The translations under genes were made by a program, and so were the position numbers. Under the pieces are notes generated by a model, which was not told the DNA's origin, searched no databases, and saw nothing but the letters and a program-made list of their open reading frames with translations. From Azadirachta indica (Eukaryota; Streptophyta; Magnoliopsida; Sapindales; Meliaceae), in contig CM040450.1 in NCBI GenBank assembly GCA_022749755.1, forward strand, positions 11,926,913 through 11,990,912: a DNA stretch of 64,000 nucleotides. Reading direction: 5' to 3'. Below are positions 1-11,689 of this stretch, one piece after another. Position 1 is the stretch's first letter. Each line of letters opens with the position of its first letter.

Positions 1-151
1 AGTGTTTGAATTGCCTATATAAGAAGACCATTATAAAATATTATGAATATTGAAAATACAAACTCTCATAATAAAAAGTTTTTCCGTATTGGGTTTTGTA
101 AGCCCCATACTTCATTCACAATCTCTCTCTCTCTCTTATTCTCTGTGAAAA
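1..151 (+). promoter_or_regulatory. Promoter and 5' leader of SDR1 pseudogene
   Basis: The first bases match the region just before intact SDR2 (from about 5576), including a TATA box TATATAAG at 16-23 (SDR2: 5591-5598) and a CT-rich leader before the ATG. The promoter duplicated together with the gene, so the pseudogene may still be transcribed. Confidence 0.6.
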
Positions 152-244
152 ATGGCCACCTCATCTATTTTCTCCGCAATCACAAGAAGCTAAATAAAAT
201 TAAGCTAACTCAATTTATTTTTTAATTGATACTCAATGATTATA

Positions 245-245
<1 letters not shown>

Positions 246-290
<45 letters not shown>
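246..290. repeat. (ATT)n microsatellite
   Basis: About 15 ATT/TTA triplets in the intron remnant of SDR1. A much shorter version is at the same place in the SDR2 intron (near 5823-5850), so the tract changed length after the duplication. Confidence 0.9.
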
Positions 291-680
291 TTGTTGTTCT
301 TTCGAAAATAAATAAACTAGCTAAGCCTGCTTTCTCTGGTCCCTTATTCTGGATTTAAGGTTTGAAACAACAGGATCAGGTAAGCCGAATACACATTAAT
401 TGTTATTGTTTGTAATAATTATTTAAATAGTTTCAATATTGATTTAGATTAACCATTTTGCAGTTCATTTAACCGGTAATCACAGAAATATGTAGTTATC
501 TGCATAAAGTTTCACTCAAGTGTTAATAATCGTATAGAATCACTATTTTTAGGCTTAGGTGACCATTATGTTTTCTGGTATCTCACGACACTTCGACATC
601 GAACATTTCAATAATGTGAATGTAACTAATAAATGTACACCCATTTTTCTACAGTGCTGAAAGATGCTTTAATATCTTGT

Positions 681-879
681 AAGGGCGGAGCCCCTTTAAG
701 ACCTGAGGGGGCCATAATCACTGTACTTTAAAAAATTATCAATTTATTCGTTAATTTATTAATTATTTTTAAAATGATACTTACAAATTTTACCTTGTAA
801 CCATTTTAGCCTCACCATTTTGGCCGGGCCCCCGCTCCCCTTCCCCTCTTCAGTTGTTCAATTTTGGCTCTGCTCCTGT
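681..879. mobile_element. Small MITE-like insertion in the SDR1 intron
   Basis: A roughly 200 bp block present in the SDR1 intron and absent from the aligned SDR2 intron (between about 6200 and 6215). Its ends are imperfect inverted repeats: AGGGCGGAGCC at the left and GGCTCTGCTCCT at the right. That GGGCGGAGCC end is typical of small non-autonomous plant elements. The family cannot be named from sequence alone. Confidence 0.6.
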
Positions 880-1741
880 TTACAGATGTTAAAATTAAAG
901 CCTGATGTATATATGTAGTGATGAATCCATTAACTTTCATTTCTGTGGGTCTAATTTGTGTAGGCTACAGGGAAAAGTGGCTATGATTAGTCCTGGAGGA
1001 GCTAGTGGCATGGTTGCTTGCACTGCTAAAGTCTTTTCTCAGCATGGAGCTAAAGTTGCGATTGCAGACAGCCAGGATGAAATGGGCCATTCAGTTGTAG
1101 AGAAATTAGGCGCATCAAACTCATCCTGAGTGCACTTTGATGTTACTAATGAGTCGCAAATAAGAAATGCTATTGAGTTCAAACTCTCGCAAATTATGGA
1201 AAGCTAGATATAATGTTCAACAATGCCGGAATAAGTGGTAAGGACAAGTCGCAGATAATGGACAACGAAATGGCCGATTTCGAGCGTGTCTTGAGCTTAA
1301 ATGTTATCGGAGTTTTCTTAGGCATCAAACATGCAGCCCGTGTTATGGTTCCAGGTCGTAGTGGATGCATTATTTCAACTGCTAGTATATCTTCAGTTCT
1401 TGGTGGTTCTGGCTCAATAGCATACACTTGTCCAAAACATGCTGTTGTAGGGCTTACAAGAAATGCTGCGGTTGAGCTAGGGCAATTTGGAATTAGAGTG
1501 AATTGCTTGTCACCCTATGGACTTGCAACACATTCGGCTTCTACGTGTACTGGGCTTACTGCTGAGCAATTTGAGAATTAGATGGGTTCACGTGGTAACC
1601 TCAAGGCAGAAGATATTGCAAATGCTGCTCTTTATTTAGCAAGCGATGAGGCTTAAGTATGTAAGTGGACACCATCTTTGCGTTGATGGAGGTTTTACCA
1701 TCGTCAATCCCTCATTGGGAATGTTTTACACTGAGTCTTGA

Positions 1742-2918
1742 TCATGTTCAGTTCAGAATAATTGGCATTCGAAAACCAAAACTTTGTTGCAAAGATTTTA
1801 ATTTTGCACTTATATGAATAAATTTATGTAAGAGCCTTTTAACTTGAATTAAACTAAATAAGATGCCCTTAAATCGTTGGAATTGATTCCCATCTAGTAT
1901 CCTTTGTCTATATGTTGCAATATTAAATATAAAATTTTCTTTAAAATATCATAAATAATTGAGGACAACAGGATTTTAATATTCTCATATAATCAATATA
2001 TTTATTTATTTATTTATTTGAGTTGACAAGTCAAATAAAGAAACCCTCGTTTTAATTCATGACATTATTTTTATATAGGAGGAGATCCCACATTTTTCAA
2101 GTCGTCTATGTTGAAGAAGTGTTGGCCGGGTTACACTTAATTTAAAATAAATAATTATTAGATAATTTTTTGTGAGCAAATAATAATAAAAGGCTATTTG
2201 ATAAGAATTAAATATCTTACTCTAACATCCATGGTAATTTCTTTGAGACTTCAAAATAATTAATTTATATAGTAAGAATCATGATCCTAATAAAAATATG
2301 ATACACAATATCATTAGTTTCAAATATTTAGTTTTAGACTTAATAAATACAAACTAATTGTAATATCTAAATTTTATTATTAATAGAGACGCATATGTAT
2401 GGATATATTTATGTCATATTTTATGATGATACAAAAGATGGAATTTACAAAATTAATATATTTATTTTTGGAAGGAATTATTTTATGATGTATGAATATG
2501 TTATATATTTAAAATATTAAAATTATTAGATAATAAATTTTATTATGAGTAAAAAGTCTAAAAGAAAAAGGGGTGAGTGATAATTTTTCCATGATGAAGA
2601 TAACCGGAGTTTTAATCTTGTGCCGTGGATAAGGAAAAAAAAAAAAAAGGAAGATCGAAAATAAGACTTTGCTTTCCTTCAGGTAAAACAACGTGGCAAG
2701 ATATTTATAAAAGTACAATTGACTGGTATGGTATAATTGACCAAGAAATAATAAGCCAATTGGTGGTGAAAGAAAAGAAAGAGAGAGAAAAAATTGGATT
2801 TTGCCTCTTTTAATCCTTAAAGGCAGGTCGAGGGATTAGAAAAGTAAAAAGTTTAAAATATTGTGGCTGCGGTGGACCTATATATATTTATTAATTACTA
2901 TTCATAATCAATTTTGTT
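1742..2918. other. 3' flank of tandem unit 1 (matches 7083-8275)
   Basis: No gene seen. This AT-rich stretch is collinear with the DNA after SDR2, which shows that the duplicated unit includes well over 1 kb of 3' flank. Short open frames here (for example at 2509-2718 and 2625-2813) are not conserved between the copies. Confidence 0.75.
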
Positions 2919-4352
2919 GTTTGGGGGCGGGCGCGCTAGAGTGTAAATCAACGAGAGTCCTAGTCAACATACAAAGGGATGATCCGCTTCGTGACCACCT
3001 CAACATAGACCAAGCTCAAAGTTCAACTTATTTGTAGTTAGGTAAGACTCACCTCAAGTTGAGTATTTTATTGTATATCACTTGACTATATCACTAATAG
3101 TGAACATTACCTCATGCGACTATATATCGTCGTATGTATACAAAACGTGATTATATAATGTGTCATGTATGAGAAACATGGCCATATATCGTGACTCACG
3201 CGAAAGAATAAGAAAAATTACATTAATTCTTTATTATGCCTAAAAATATCTAGACCTATTATAAATAGCCCCTTACTAAGTATTTGGCATTCGTTAGTAA
3301 AAGATTAAGAGCCTCCAAGTGTCTAGGTACACTAAGGACCAGATCAATGCGACTCAGGTATTCATTATATTGAGACGTACACCTAAAAATATCATGCAAG
3401 GCAACGCTAGACAAGTGGCAGTTAACCTCTAAATATGACAAGAGACAAAAAGTGTTTTGAGTAGGGTAAAGGCCAGGCAAGCATGGCAAGGATCAGTTGA
3501 AAACAGAAGAGGACCATATACTAGCAAAGAAGGGCCAATACTGCTCCACCATGTGGAAAGTATGGGGGACAACCAAATCCTTTAATTCAATAAGAAATAG
3601 CCATCTGTTGCAAAGACCTTGGATAAGACCAAAGCCGTTAGCTCTTCATTATCATGTGACACCACTAAGGACGAATGAGGAGGTGCCACTTAGGTAGAGC
3701 TGAGTAGGATTAAGGAAAAATACATTGGCCAATCAAAGCCTAGCTCTGCCTCTTATATAAAAATATGTTTTTTCTAGATTTAAGCTAAGCTGTTATTTAT
3801 CCTCTCTCATTCTAGAAAAGGAAATATTCATTTCCTTAAAATGCTTCTCTCTTAAGCACTCCTTTAATGGGTCTGTTTAAACTTTCATTAATACTCTATG
3901 AATGTTTTTTCCATAGTTAAACTCTATAAATATTGAGAAACTTAGGTTAGTTAACCTTGTTCTATATATTTTTTCTCCTCTAAATTTCCTTTTTATTATT
4001 ACAAAAGGGGGCATACTCACTGACTTAAGCATCAGAGAATAGTCGCAGAAAGGCGATACCTTTTCTGAGCGTTGCTTTGTTTTGCAGAAGATTCATGGAT
4101 TAGTTAGGTGATATTTTAGGTTTAAGACCGTTTGAAGGCAAAGATGGTTCAATGGAGTGGTTGCGTGGGAAGCAGAGTGTACATTTTTCACCATTCTTGT
4201 GAATTCTTAGCCAACAAACCCTCGAAATGTCTTCAAACCACATTATGCATTGAGCAAAGATAAGGACCTAGTCTAGACTAGCTAATCACGTCAAGAGCAT
4301 GGAGACCCACGTCAAAACTTGGTGTGAGCTTGCAAAATTTTCGCATAAAAAA
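2919..4352 (+). mobile_element. LTR-retrotransposon-derived insertion in unit 1
   Basis: About 1.43 kb present only in unit 1; the equivalent place in unit 2 is near 8275. TTTGTT occurs at both edges (2913-2918 and 4353-4358), a candidate target-site duplication. Inside are LTR-like features in + orientation: a CCAAT-like segment and TATATAAAA box near 3730-3765, and the segment CTGACTTAAGCATCAGAG at about 4019, which resembles a motif I recall near the 3' end of Tat-lineage Ty3/gypsy LTRs. No polyprotein is visible, so it is a solo LTR or a strongly reduced element. The family is an inference. Confidence 0.5.
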
Positions 4353-5575
4353 TTTGTTAAAATTTAGAAATAGTACACAAAAAGGACAAGAGAAAGAGAA
4401 AATAGGGGAGAAAATGAGAAGAAGAGAAGAAAAGAAAGAAAGGAAAAAGAGAGGAAAAGTATGAAGGAAAATAATGATAATATATACTATTGGAATTTAT
4501 GTTATGTGATATTTTGGGTTTAATTTTTAGTAAACTATTTTATATAATTATTTTTAAAATATGGTTAAAATATTAATATGTGTTTAATAGTATATTTTCT
4601 TAGATAATTAAATTTTGGATTATTATTTATTATGTTAAATTGATATTAAAAGTACTTTGAGGGACAAAGAAAAGCCAGCATTCAGATAGATATTTATCTC
4701 TATTTAGAATGATTCTGGCTATAAAACTTAAAAGTAAGATGTTTTATTATATTTAAAATTTTGGTGAATATTTATAAAATTGTTGAACTATTACGTGTTG
4801 ACCTAATTGATTATTTTTTAAATTAGGCTTAAATAGAAATTTTGGCATACAAGTTAATTTTATAAATATAGTGAGAAAAATGTGTTAGTACATGCCCTCT
4901 TTTTATAAATAAATAATTTCATGAAATATTATGTTTCACTAATTTGTGAAAATCATTGTAATAATATAAATATAGACATGAAATACCATGGTAAATAAAA
5001 ATGTAATAGTTATAATTATTGTAAGTACTATTGACTTTAAGCGACAATCTTAGAAAATAATACCTCTAAAAAATGTTTGACTAATTTTAGGGCGGTCCAC
5101 ATGGACTTAATTATTTAAAATTATTAATGATAAAAGATTAAATGTGTCTTTTTTTTGGGAAAATTTTCAACAGTAACCAATATTGATTACTGATTTTTTT
5201 AAATGACCACCATATAATATATATTACAAAAATAATTACTTTAAACTAAAATACCCTCATAAAAAATTTTTAAAAAATGATCATCAAGTACATTTATGTA
5301 AGAGTATTTTAATTCAAAAAAATTTAAAATGATCATTTTTAAAAAATATTTTAAATAGTAATTATTACAAAAAAATTCACTTTTAAGTATTGATCATTTT
5401 CATTAAATTTATTTATTTATTTATTTTATGGACGCAATCAAATTAAAATGCTATGAGTATCTATTTTAATATCCACACAAATTTCAAGTTGATTTACACG
5501 CGCGGCATCATATTAATAAAAACAAAGATTGTCAAATCAGCTATGCTTAAAAAGTAAACAAAGATTGTCTTCTTT
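4353..5575. other. Distal flank of tandem unit 1
   Basis: No gene seen. The stretch from about 4360 to 5110 matches 8280-8960 after SDR2. The piece 5140-5460 is AT-rich and weakly self-complementary, and has no counterpart in unit 2. Confidence 0.6.
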
Positions 5576-5683
5576 AGTGTTTGAATTGCCTATATAAGAA
5601 GAGCCTTAAATGACTAATAAAATACAAACTCTCATAATAAAAAGTTTTTCAGTATTGGGTTTTGTAAGCCCCATACTTCATTC

Positions 5684-5718
<35 letters not shown>

Positions 5719-5729
5719 CACTCTAAAAA
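5576..5729 (+). promoter_or_regulatory. SDR2 promoter and leader
   Basis: TATA box TATATAAG at 5591-5598, about 135 bp before the ATG, and a (CT)n run at about 5691-5714 in the presumed 5' UTR. The pyrimidine run is longer than in SDR1. The layout is conserved in SDR1 and recognisable before SDR5. Confidence 0.65.
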
Positions 5730-7082
5730 ATGGCCGCCTCATCTATTATCTCCGCAGCCACTAGAAGGTAAGTAAAACTAAGCTAACTCAAATTTATTTT
5801 TTAATTGATACTCATTGTTTATATATTATTATCATTATTATTATTATTTTGCTGTTCTTCCAAAAATAAATAAGCTAGCTAAGCTTGCTTTCTCTGCTCC
5901 CTCATTTGGATTTAAGGTTTGATATAACAGGATAAAATAAAACGATTACATATTAATTGTTATTGTGAATAATAATTATTAAATAGTTTCAATATTGATT
6001 TAGATTAACCATTTTGCAGTTTATTTAACTTGTAATCACAGAAATATGCAGTTATCTGCACTCCTATAAAGTTTCCCTCAAGTGTTAATTGTCATAACCA
6101 TTATTTTTTCTAGATCTCACGATACTTCAACGTCGCACATTTCAGTCATGTCAACGCAATTAATAAACGTATACCCATTTTTTTACAGTGTTAGAAAACT
6201 GCTCTGACACCTTACAGATGGTCAAATTAAAGCCTGATGTATATGTATAGTGATGAGCCCTTTAACTTCCATTTCTGTGCATCTAATTTGTGTAGGCTAG
6301 AGGGAAAAGTGGCTATGGTTACTGGAGGAGCTAGTGGCTTGGGTGCTTGCACTGCTAAACTATTTTCTCAGCATGGAGCTAAAGTTGTGATTGCAGACAT
6401 CCAGGATGAAATGGGCCATTCAGTTGTAGAGAAATTAGGCTCATCAAATTCATCCTATGTGCACTGTGATGTTACTAATGAATCGCACATAAGAAATGCT
6501 ATTGATCAAACTGTCGCAAAACATGGAAAGCTAGATATAATGTTCAACAATGCCGGAATAGCTGGAACGGACAAGTCGCAGATAATGGACAACGAAATGG
6601 CCGATTTCGAGCGTGTCTTGAGAATAAATGTGATCGGAGTTTTCTTAGGCATCAAGCATGCAGCCCGTGTTATGGTTCCAGCTCGTAGTGGAAGCATTAT
6701 TTCAACTGGTAGTGTAGCTTCAGTGCTTGGTGGTTCTGGCTCACATGCATACACTTGTTCAAAACATGCTGTTGTAGGGCTTACAAGAAATGCTGCGGTT
6801 GAGCTAGGGCAATTTGGAATTAGAGTGAATAGCTTGTCACCCTATGGACATGCAACACCTTTGGCTTCTGCATATACTGGGCTTACTGCTGAGCAATTTG
6901 AGAATTGGATGGGTTCACGTGGTAATCTGAAGGGTGTGACTCTGAAGGCAGAAGATATTGCAAATGCTGCTCTTTATTTAGCAAGCGATGAGGCTAAGTA
7001 TGTGAGTGGACAGAACCTTTGCGTTGATGGAGGTTTTACAATCGTCAATCCCTCATTGGGAATGTTTTACACTGAGTCTTGA
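5730..7082 (+). CDS. SDR2: NAD-dependent short-chain dehydrogenase/reductase (SDR110C type)
   Basis: Two exons, 5730-5767 and 6296-7082, joined across a GT-AG intron that splits an Arg codon; 274 aa, usual for the family. Visible residues: TGGASGLG 22-29 (dinucleotide binding), Asp47 at the end of strand 2 (NAD rather than NADP by the family rule), CDV 70-72, FNNAG 96-100, catalytic Asn124, Ser152, Tyr165 and Lys169. The Ser-to-Tyr gap of 13 is classical. No membrane segment is seen. Related plant enzymes oxidise or reduce alcohols and ketones in lignan, terpenoid and abscisic-acid metabolism; the substrate here is unknown. An alternative frame opens at an ATG inside the intron (6237) and runs into exon 2, but the exon 1 start is supported by the paralogues. 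The only intact copy on this strand in the first 24 kb. Confidence 0.93.
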
Positions 7083-9109
7083 TCATGTTCAGTTCAGAAT
7101 AATTGGTATTTGAATACCAAAACTTTGTTGCGAATATTTTAATTTTGCACTTATATGAATAAATTTATGTCAGAGTTGTTTATCTTGAATTAAACTAAAT
7201 AAGATGCCCTTTAGTCATTGGAGTTATTCCCAGCTAGTATCGATCCTTTTTCTGTATGAAGTGTTAAATATAGCATTTTCTTTAAAATATCATAAATAAT
7301 TGAGGACATCAGGGATTTAATATTCTCATACATATAATCAATATATTTATTTATTTATATAAGTTAACAAGTCCAATAGAGAAGCCCTTATTTTAATTCA
7401 TGACATTAGTTTTATATAGGAGATCCCATGTTTGTCAAGTCGTCTATGTTGAAGAAGTGTTGGGTTAATTACATTTAATTTAAAATAAGCAATTATTAGA
7501 TACTTTTTTGTGAGTAAATAATATATAAATGGTATTTGATAAGAATTAAATATCTTACTCTAACATCCATGATAATTTCTTTGAGACTTCAAAATGATTA
7601 ATTTATATAGTAAGAATCATAATCCTATAAAATATGATAGGCAATATTATTAGTTTTCAAATATTAATTTTTAGACTTAATAAATACAAACTAATTTTAA
7701 TATCTAAATTTTATTATTAATGGGAACTTGTATGTATATATAGATATATCTATATTTATATTTTATGAGGGTACAAAAGATGCAATTTACAAAATTATTA
7801 TATTTATTTTTGAAAGGAATTATTTGATTATGGATAAATATGTTATATTTTTAAAATATTAGAATTATTAGATAATAAAAAGTTTATTGTCAGTAAAAAG
7901 TGTAAAAAAAGGGTTGAGTGATATTTTTTACATAATGAAGATAATCGGAGTTTCAATCTTGTGGCGTGGATAGAAAAAAAAAAAAAAGGGCAGATGGAAA
8001 ATAAGACTTTGCTTTCCTTCAGTAAAACAACGTGGTAATATATTTATAAAAGTAAAATTGGCTCGTTAGGTACAATTGACCAAGAAAAAACAAGTCAATA
8101 GGTGGCTGAAATAAAAAATAAAAAAAAAAAGGAAGGAAAAATTGGATTTTGCCTCTTTTTATCCTTAAAAGTAAGGTCGAGGGACTAAAACGAATTAAAA
8201 AATTTAGAACTTTGGTGTGGGTGCGGTAAACGCTATCCATATATATAATTATTAATTACTATTCATAATCAATTTGTTAAAATATAGTAGGAAGAAAAGA
8301 AGGAAGAAAAAGATGGGAAAAGTATAGGGGAAAAAAGGAAAATAGATGTCATTGGAATTTATGTATGTGAAATTTAGATAATTAAATTTTGGATTATTAT
8401 TTATTATTGTTAAATTGATATTAAGGAGTGATTTAAGGGAGAAAGTGAAGTTAACAAAGAAGTAGAAATTATTATATGATATTTAAGTAAATATTTATAT
8501 GTATTTAAAATGATTTTAGTTTTGAAACTAAAAAATAAAGTATTTTATTATATTTAAAATTTTGGTAAATATTTATTAAATTCTTGAACTATCATATATT
8601 AATCCAATTGATTATTTTTTGCATTGAGTTTAAATAATAATTTTAACATAAATACTATCTTTATAAATACAGTGAAAAAAAGAGTGTCAATAAATGTTGT
8701 GTTTTTATAAATAAATAATTTTATGAAATATTGTGTTTCACCAATTTGTAAAATTATTTTGACAATATAAATATGGACGTGAAATAACATAATAAATAAA
8801 AATATAAGGGCCATATTTGTTATAAGTACTAATGACTTAAGGTGATAATCTTTAACAATAATAACTTTAAAGTATGTTTGACCTGTTTTGGGACAGTGAT
8901 CCTTAAAAATAATATCTTTAAAGTACATATGAAATTAATTAATTAAAATTATTGATAATAAAAGATTTAATGTGTCATTAGTTTTTTTTTTTATGCATGT
9001 TTGAAAATTTTGTTTTGATATTTTATTCACATTTATAGTTTAAAAATCAGAAAATATGTTATTTGAAAATTTATTTTTTTAATTTTTTAAAATTACTTTT
9101 ATGTATTAT
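7083..9109. other. 3' flank of SDR2, repeated inverted at 21.7-23.8 kb
   Basis: No gene seen. It matches unit 1 (1742-2918 and 4360-5110) directly. It also matches, in reverse complement, the DNA after SDR6 from about 23,825 down to 21,735. Open frames on the minus strand (8019-8240, 8599-8928) are AT-rich and not conserved. Confidence 0.7.
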
Positions 9110-10030
9110 TGTACGAAAAATATAGGTTGAATACGCGGTGGAACGTAAGTTTATGATGGCACTAGTGAGCGCCCTAAGAACAATCCACCTGACGACTACC
9201 TCACTACAAAATAAGCAAAGAGCCTTACTCAGCATGTAGTAAGGTGCGACCCACCTCAAGTCAGGCTCCCTACCATCTATCGCCCAAGTAACAATCGAGG
9301 AGAGGCGTCCCATCATGAAGCCATAATCGTGGCACATGTGAGAAGGGCAAGAAAAGTAGCCACAGTACTTGAATACACTTAGGATTACTCAAATGCGACC
9401 TTGGTAGCGTTGTTACACCAAGCTCCATGTCAAAAGGATATCAAGGGGGACTACCAGACAAACAGCACAACCAGCTCTGAGCCGTGCATGAAGTAGGCAG
9501 ACACATAACGGACAGTGTCTGACGATAGCAGTAGCTTGGTTGGCGCCAATTGGTCCTCAGGGGAATCACATGATAGCACGGAGCAAATGGGATGCTGATA
9601 CCTAGAAAGTAGGAAACAAGACAATTCCCAAAACCAATCAGATGTGTACACATGGCAAATAGGTTGGAATAAGGAAAAACTCACCACTCCTCACTTGACA
9701 TGGCATGTTGGGCAATGATAAGAAACCACGTGGAAAGGCCGAAATAAGAATTAGGACAACTTGAGTTGGCCATTCAAATTCAAGCCTTACTTTTTATATA
9801 TAATCATACTTTTCTTAATTTAAAGTAAGCTTTTGTAAGTTTTTCAAGACTTTTATCTCTCTACAAAGAGTTAACCTTCCTAAAAGCCATTTTTTCTCTT
9901 ATTATTTAGCTTATACACCTAGACACAACCCTCCATTGTTGCTTTGAGACCATTCTCCAAACCCCATGGCTCTCCATTTTTTCCCTTATTATTAGTTTTA
10001 AAGTAAGTTTTTATTAAAACTCTACATTGA
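9110..10030 (+). mobile_element. LTR-like repeat fragment
   Basis: More GC-rich than its surroundings. It matches, in reverse complement, about 20,690-21,735, including the stretch TACTTTTCTT with a TATATATA box near 9795-9825 and a following pyrimidine-rich leader. The match fades near 10,020, so this copy is cut short at its 3' end. No coding domain is found; the short minus-strand frames at 9071-9687 look accidental. Confidence 0.5.
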
Positions 10031-10424
10031 CAATTTACGACTTATTATTTTAAAATTTAATTAATTTAAAAGATTCTTTTTATTTTATCAAATATCTTGT
10101 ATATTATTTAATTTTTTTTATTTAAGTCAAAATTCTTTTTTTTATTTGAGTTAACTTAAGAAATTAAATTTTCTCTATTATAATTAAAAAGATATGTTAT
10201 AGTTTTTTTTAATTATCATTTTGATCAATAAAATTTTTGTTTCTACAGGAAATTTTTGAAACTCCAATTTCAATTTATCTTTTATGTTTATGCTACGTTG
10301 ACAACATTATAGAATCAACAAATATGCTATTTTGGAAGGAGTTCTACTATAGAAATCTGATTTTTACTATGACATTATCTTAGAGATGAAGAAATTTTTT
10401 GTTAGAATAGTATAATATTACATT
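10031..10424. other. AT-rich spacer
   Basis: No gene or clear repeat boundary seen. Confidence 0.5.
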
Positions 10425-11689
10425 AGTGATGGTAATTTTTTTTTTGCAAGGCTTTACCCCTTTTGAGGCAGGAATCGGAGCAAAATTTTTTAAAAATCCG
10501 ATGACTGAATCTGGTATAGGGAAGAAAATTCGTCCCCATTACGAGAATGGCCTTTTTTCCCGACCTGTCTGGATTCCCCGGATCTAAATTTAAAGTCTAC
10601 TTGAATAATTATGTAAGTATCTATTTTATTTAGTAAATAATTATAAAAGTTTTATAGTTTTTATTTTAGTTAAACAAATCCTTCAAAAAGGTTTATAATT
10701 TTTTAATTTAATCAATTAAGTCCTTCACAAATGAAAAAAATTTACCAAAATTTCAATTTGATCAATTTTAGAATTATTTTAAAATTATTTTCACAATAAG
10801 AAAATTTCCTAAAATAACTAAAAATTAATAAAATTAATAAAAAAATTTAATACTTAAATGATATATTTTTAACAACAAATTAAAAAATTGATAATTATAT
10901 TAGCTATTTTTTGTTAAATACTTTAAGTATTATGTATCAAGTCAATGAATTTAATATTTTAAATATATTTTTTTGTGATACTTGAAATTTTTATCAATAT
11001 ACTCTTTATTTTGAAAATTTTATATTTATATATATATTAATAACTATAACTAATTAAATCAATTTGTATAAATAAAATTATTATTAGATTACTGTTAATG
11101 ATAATAATAGTTATAATTATTAAATTTGAATTGTCTTATATTATAAAATTAATAATAATAATAGTTATAATCATTAAATTTGAATTGTCTTACGTTATAA
11201 AATTGATAATAATAATAATAATAATAATAGTTATAATTATTAAATTTGAATTTTCTCACGTTATAAAATTATTGATAGTAATAATAGTTATAGTTATTGA
11301 ATTTGAATTTTCTCATGCTATAAAATTAATAATAATAATAATAATAATACCTATAATATTTTAAAAATATAAATTAAATATATATTTTTAGTTAAATATT
11401 TTAATTTACATGTTTTAATTAATGAATATAAATAGTGTAATAATAAGATATTATATATTTTTTTTGTAGGCCTATTGTTCAAGTATTAAAATTGTAAAAT
11501 TTTTATTTTTTCAAAAAGTTAAAGGGGGTCAATATGGGACCAGGGGTTTGTAAGGATCTCCGGCCTAAATTGAGATATTCCTGACCCGTTTTTGTTTTGT
11601 TCCAATCGGGGATAGGGCGGAAAATGGAAATGCAAGATGTAACCAGGGCGGGGGACGGGGATTGGGGTTCCCACCCCATTGCCATCACT
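10425..11689. mobile_element. Non-autonomous terminal-inverted-repeat element
   Basis: The ends are inverted repeats: AGTGATGGTAAT at 10425-10436 and ATTGCCATCACT at 11678-11689. Inside both ends are blocks rich in runs of G or C (near 10460-10570 and 11520-11680), with an AT-rich core. This end design is common for short DNA transposons in plants. No transposase is visible. No clean target-site duplication could be read. Confidence 0.55.
11107..11345. repeat. Minisatellite of about 50-65 bp units inside the TIR element
   Basis: Four degenerate units, each with AGTTATA, then an AAATTTGAATT core, then TATAAAATT, separated by AAT triplet runs of varying length (cores near 11126, 11178, 11240 and 11300). 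A long open frame of Ile and Val codons across it is a by-product of the repeat. Confidence 0.75.

Larger units (their letters stand above)
152..1741 (+). pseudogene. SDR1: broken short-chain dehydrogenase (SDR110C type)
   Basis: This is a tandem copy of intact SDR2, broken at several points. Exon 1 (152-189) starts with ATG, but the splice donor reads CTAAAT instead of the GTAAGT of SDR2, so reading through meets a stop at once. Exon 2 starts at 964 after an intact TAG acceptor. The nucleotide-binding motif is altered: T-G-G-A-S-G-L-G has become S-P-G-G-A-S-G-M-V. A premature TGA lies at 1127-1129 where SDR2 has a Tyr codon, a frameshift follows near 1175-1200, a TAG replaces Trp near 1579, 15 nt are missing near 1604, and one extra base lies near 1655. 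The catalytic Tyr and Lys region survives at about 1424-1440 with Ser changed to Pro between them. Clearly non-functional as an enzyme. Confidence 0.93.

Noticed and set aside
6237..6295. ATG at 6237 as the true start of SDR2
   Set aside because: Exon 1 with ATG, good donor and matching Arg split exists at 5730-5767 and is repeated in the paralogues; the intronic ATG is kept only as a possible alternative.
8599..8928. A 109-codon minus-strand frame with hydrophobic stretches
   Set aside because: AT-rich flank; the frame is broken in the duplicated copies at 4.6-5.1 kb and 21.9-22.2 kb.
9441..9687. Two overlapping minus-strand frames of 70 and 78 codons
   Set aside because: Cys-rich by accident of a GC-richer repeat; no conserved domain and overlapping frames on the same strand.
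11098..11364. An 88-codon frame rich in Ile and Val that looks like a membrane protein
   Set aside because: It is a translation of an AAT-rich minisatellite with four degenerate units, so composition explains it.
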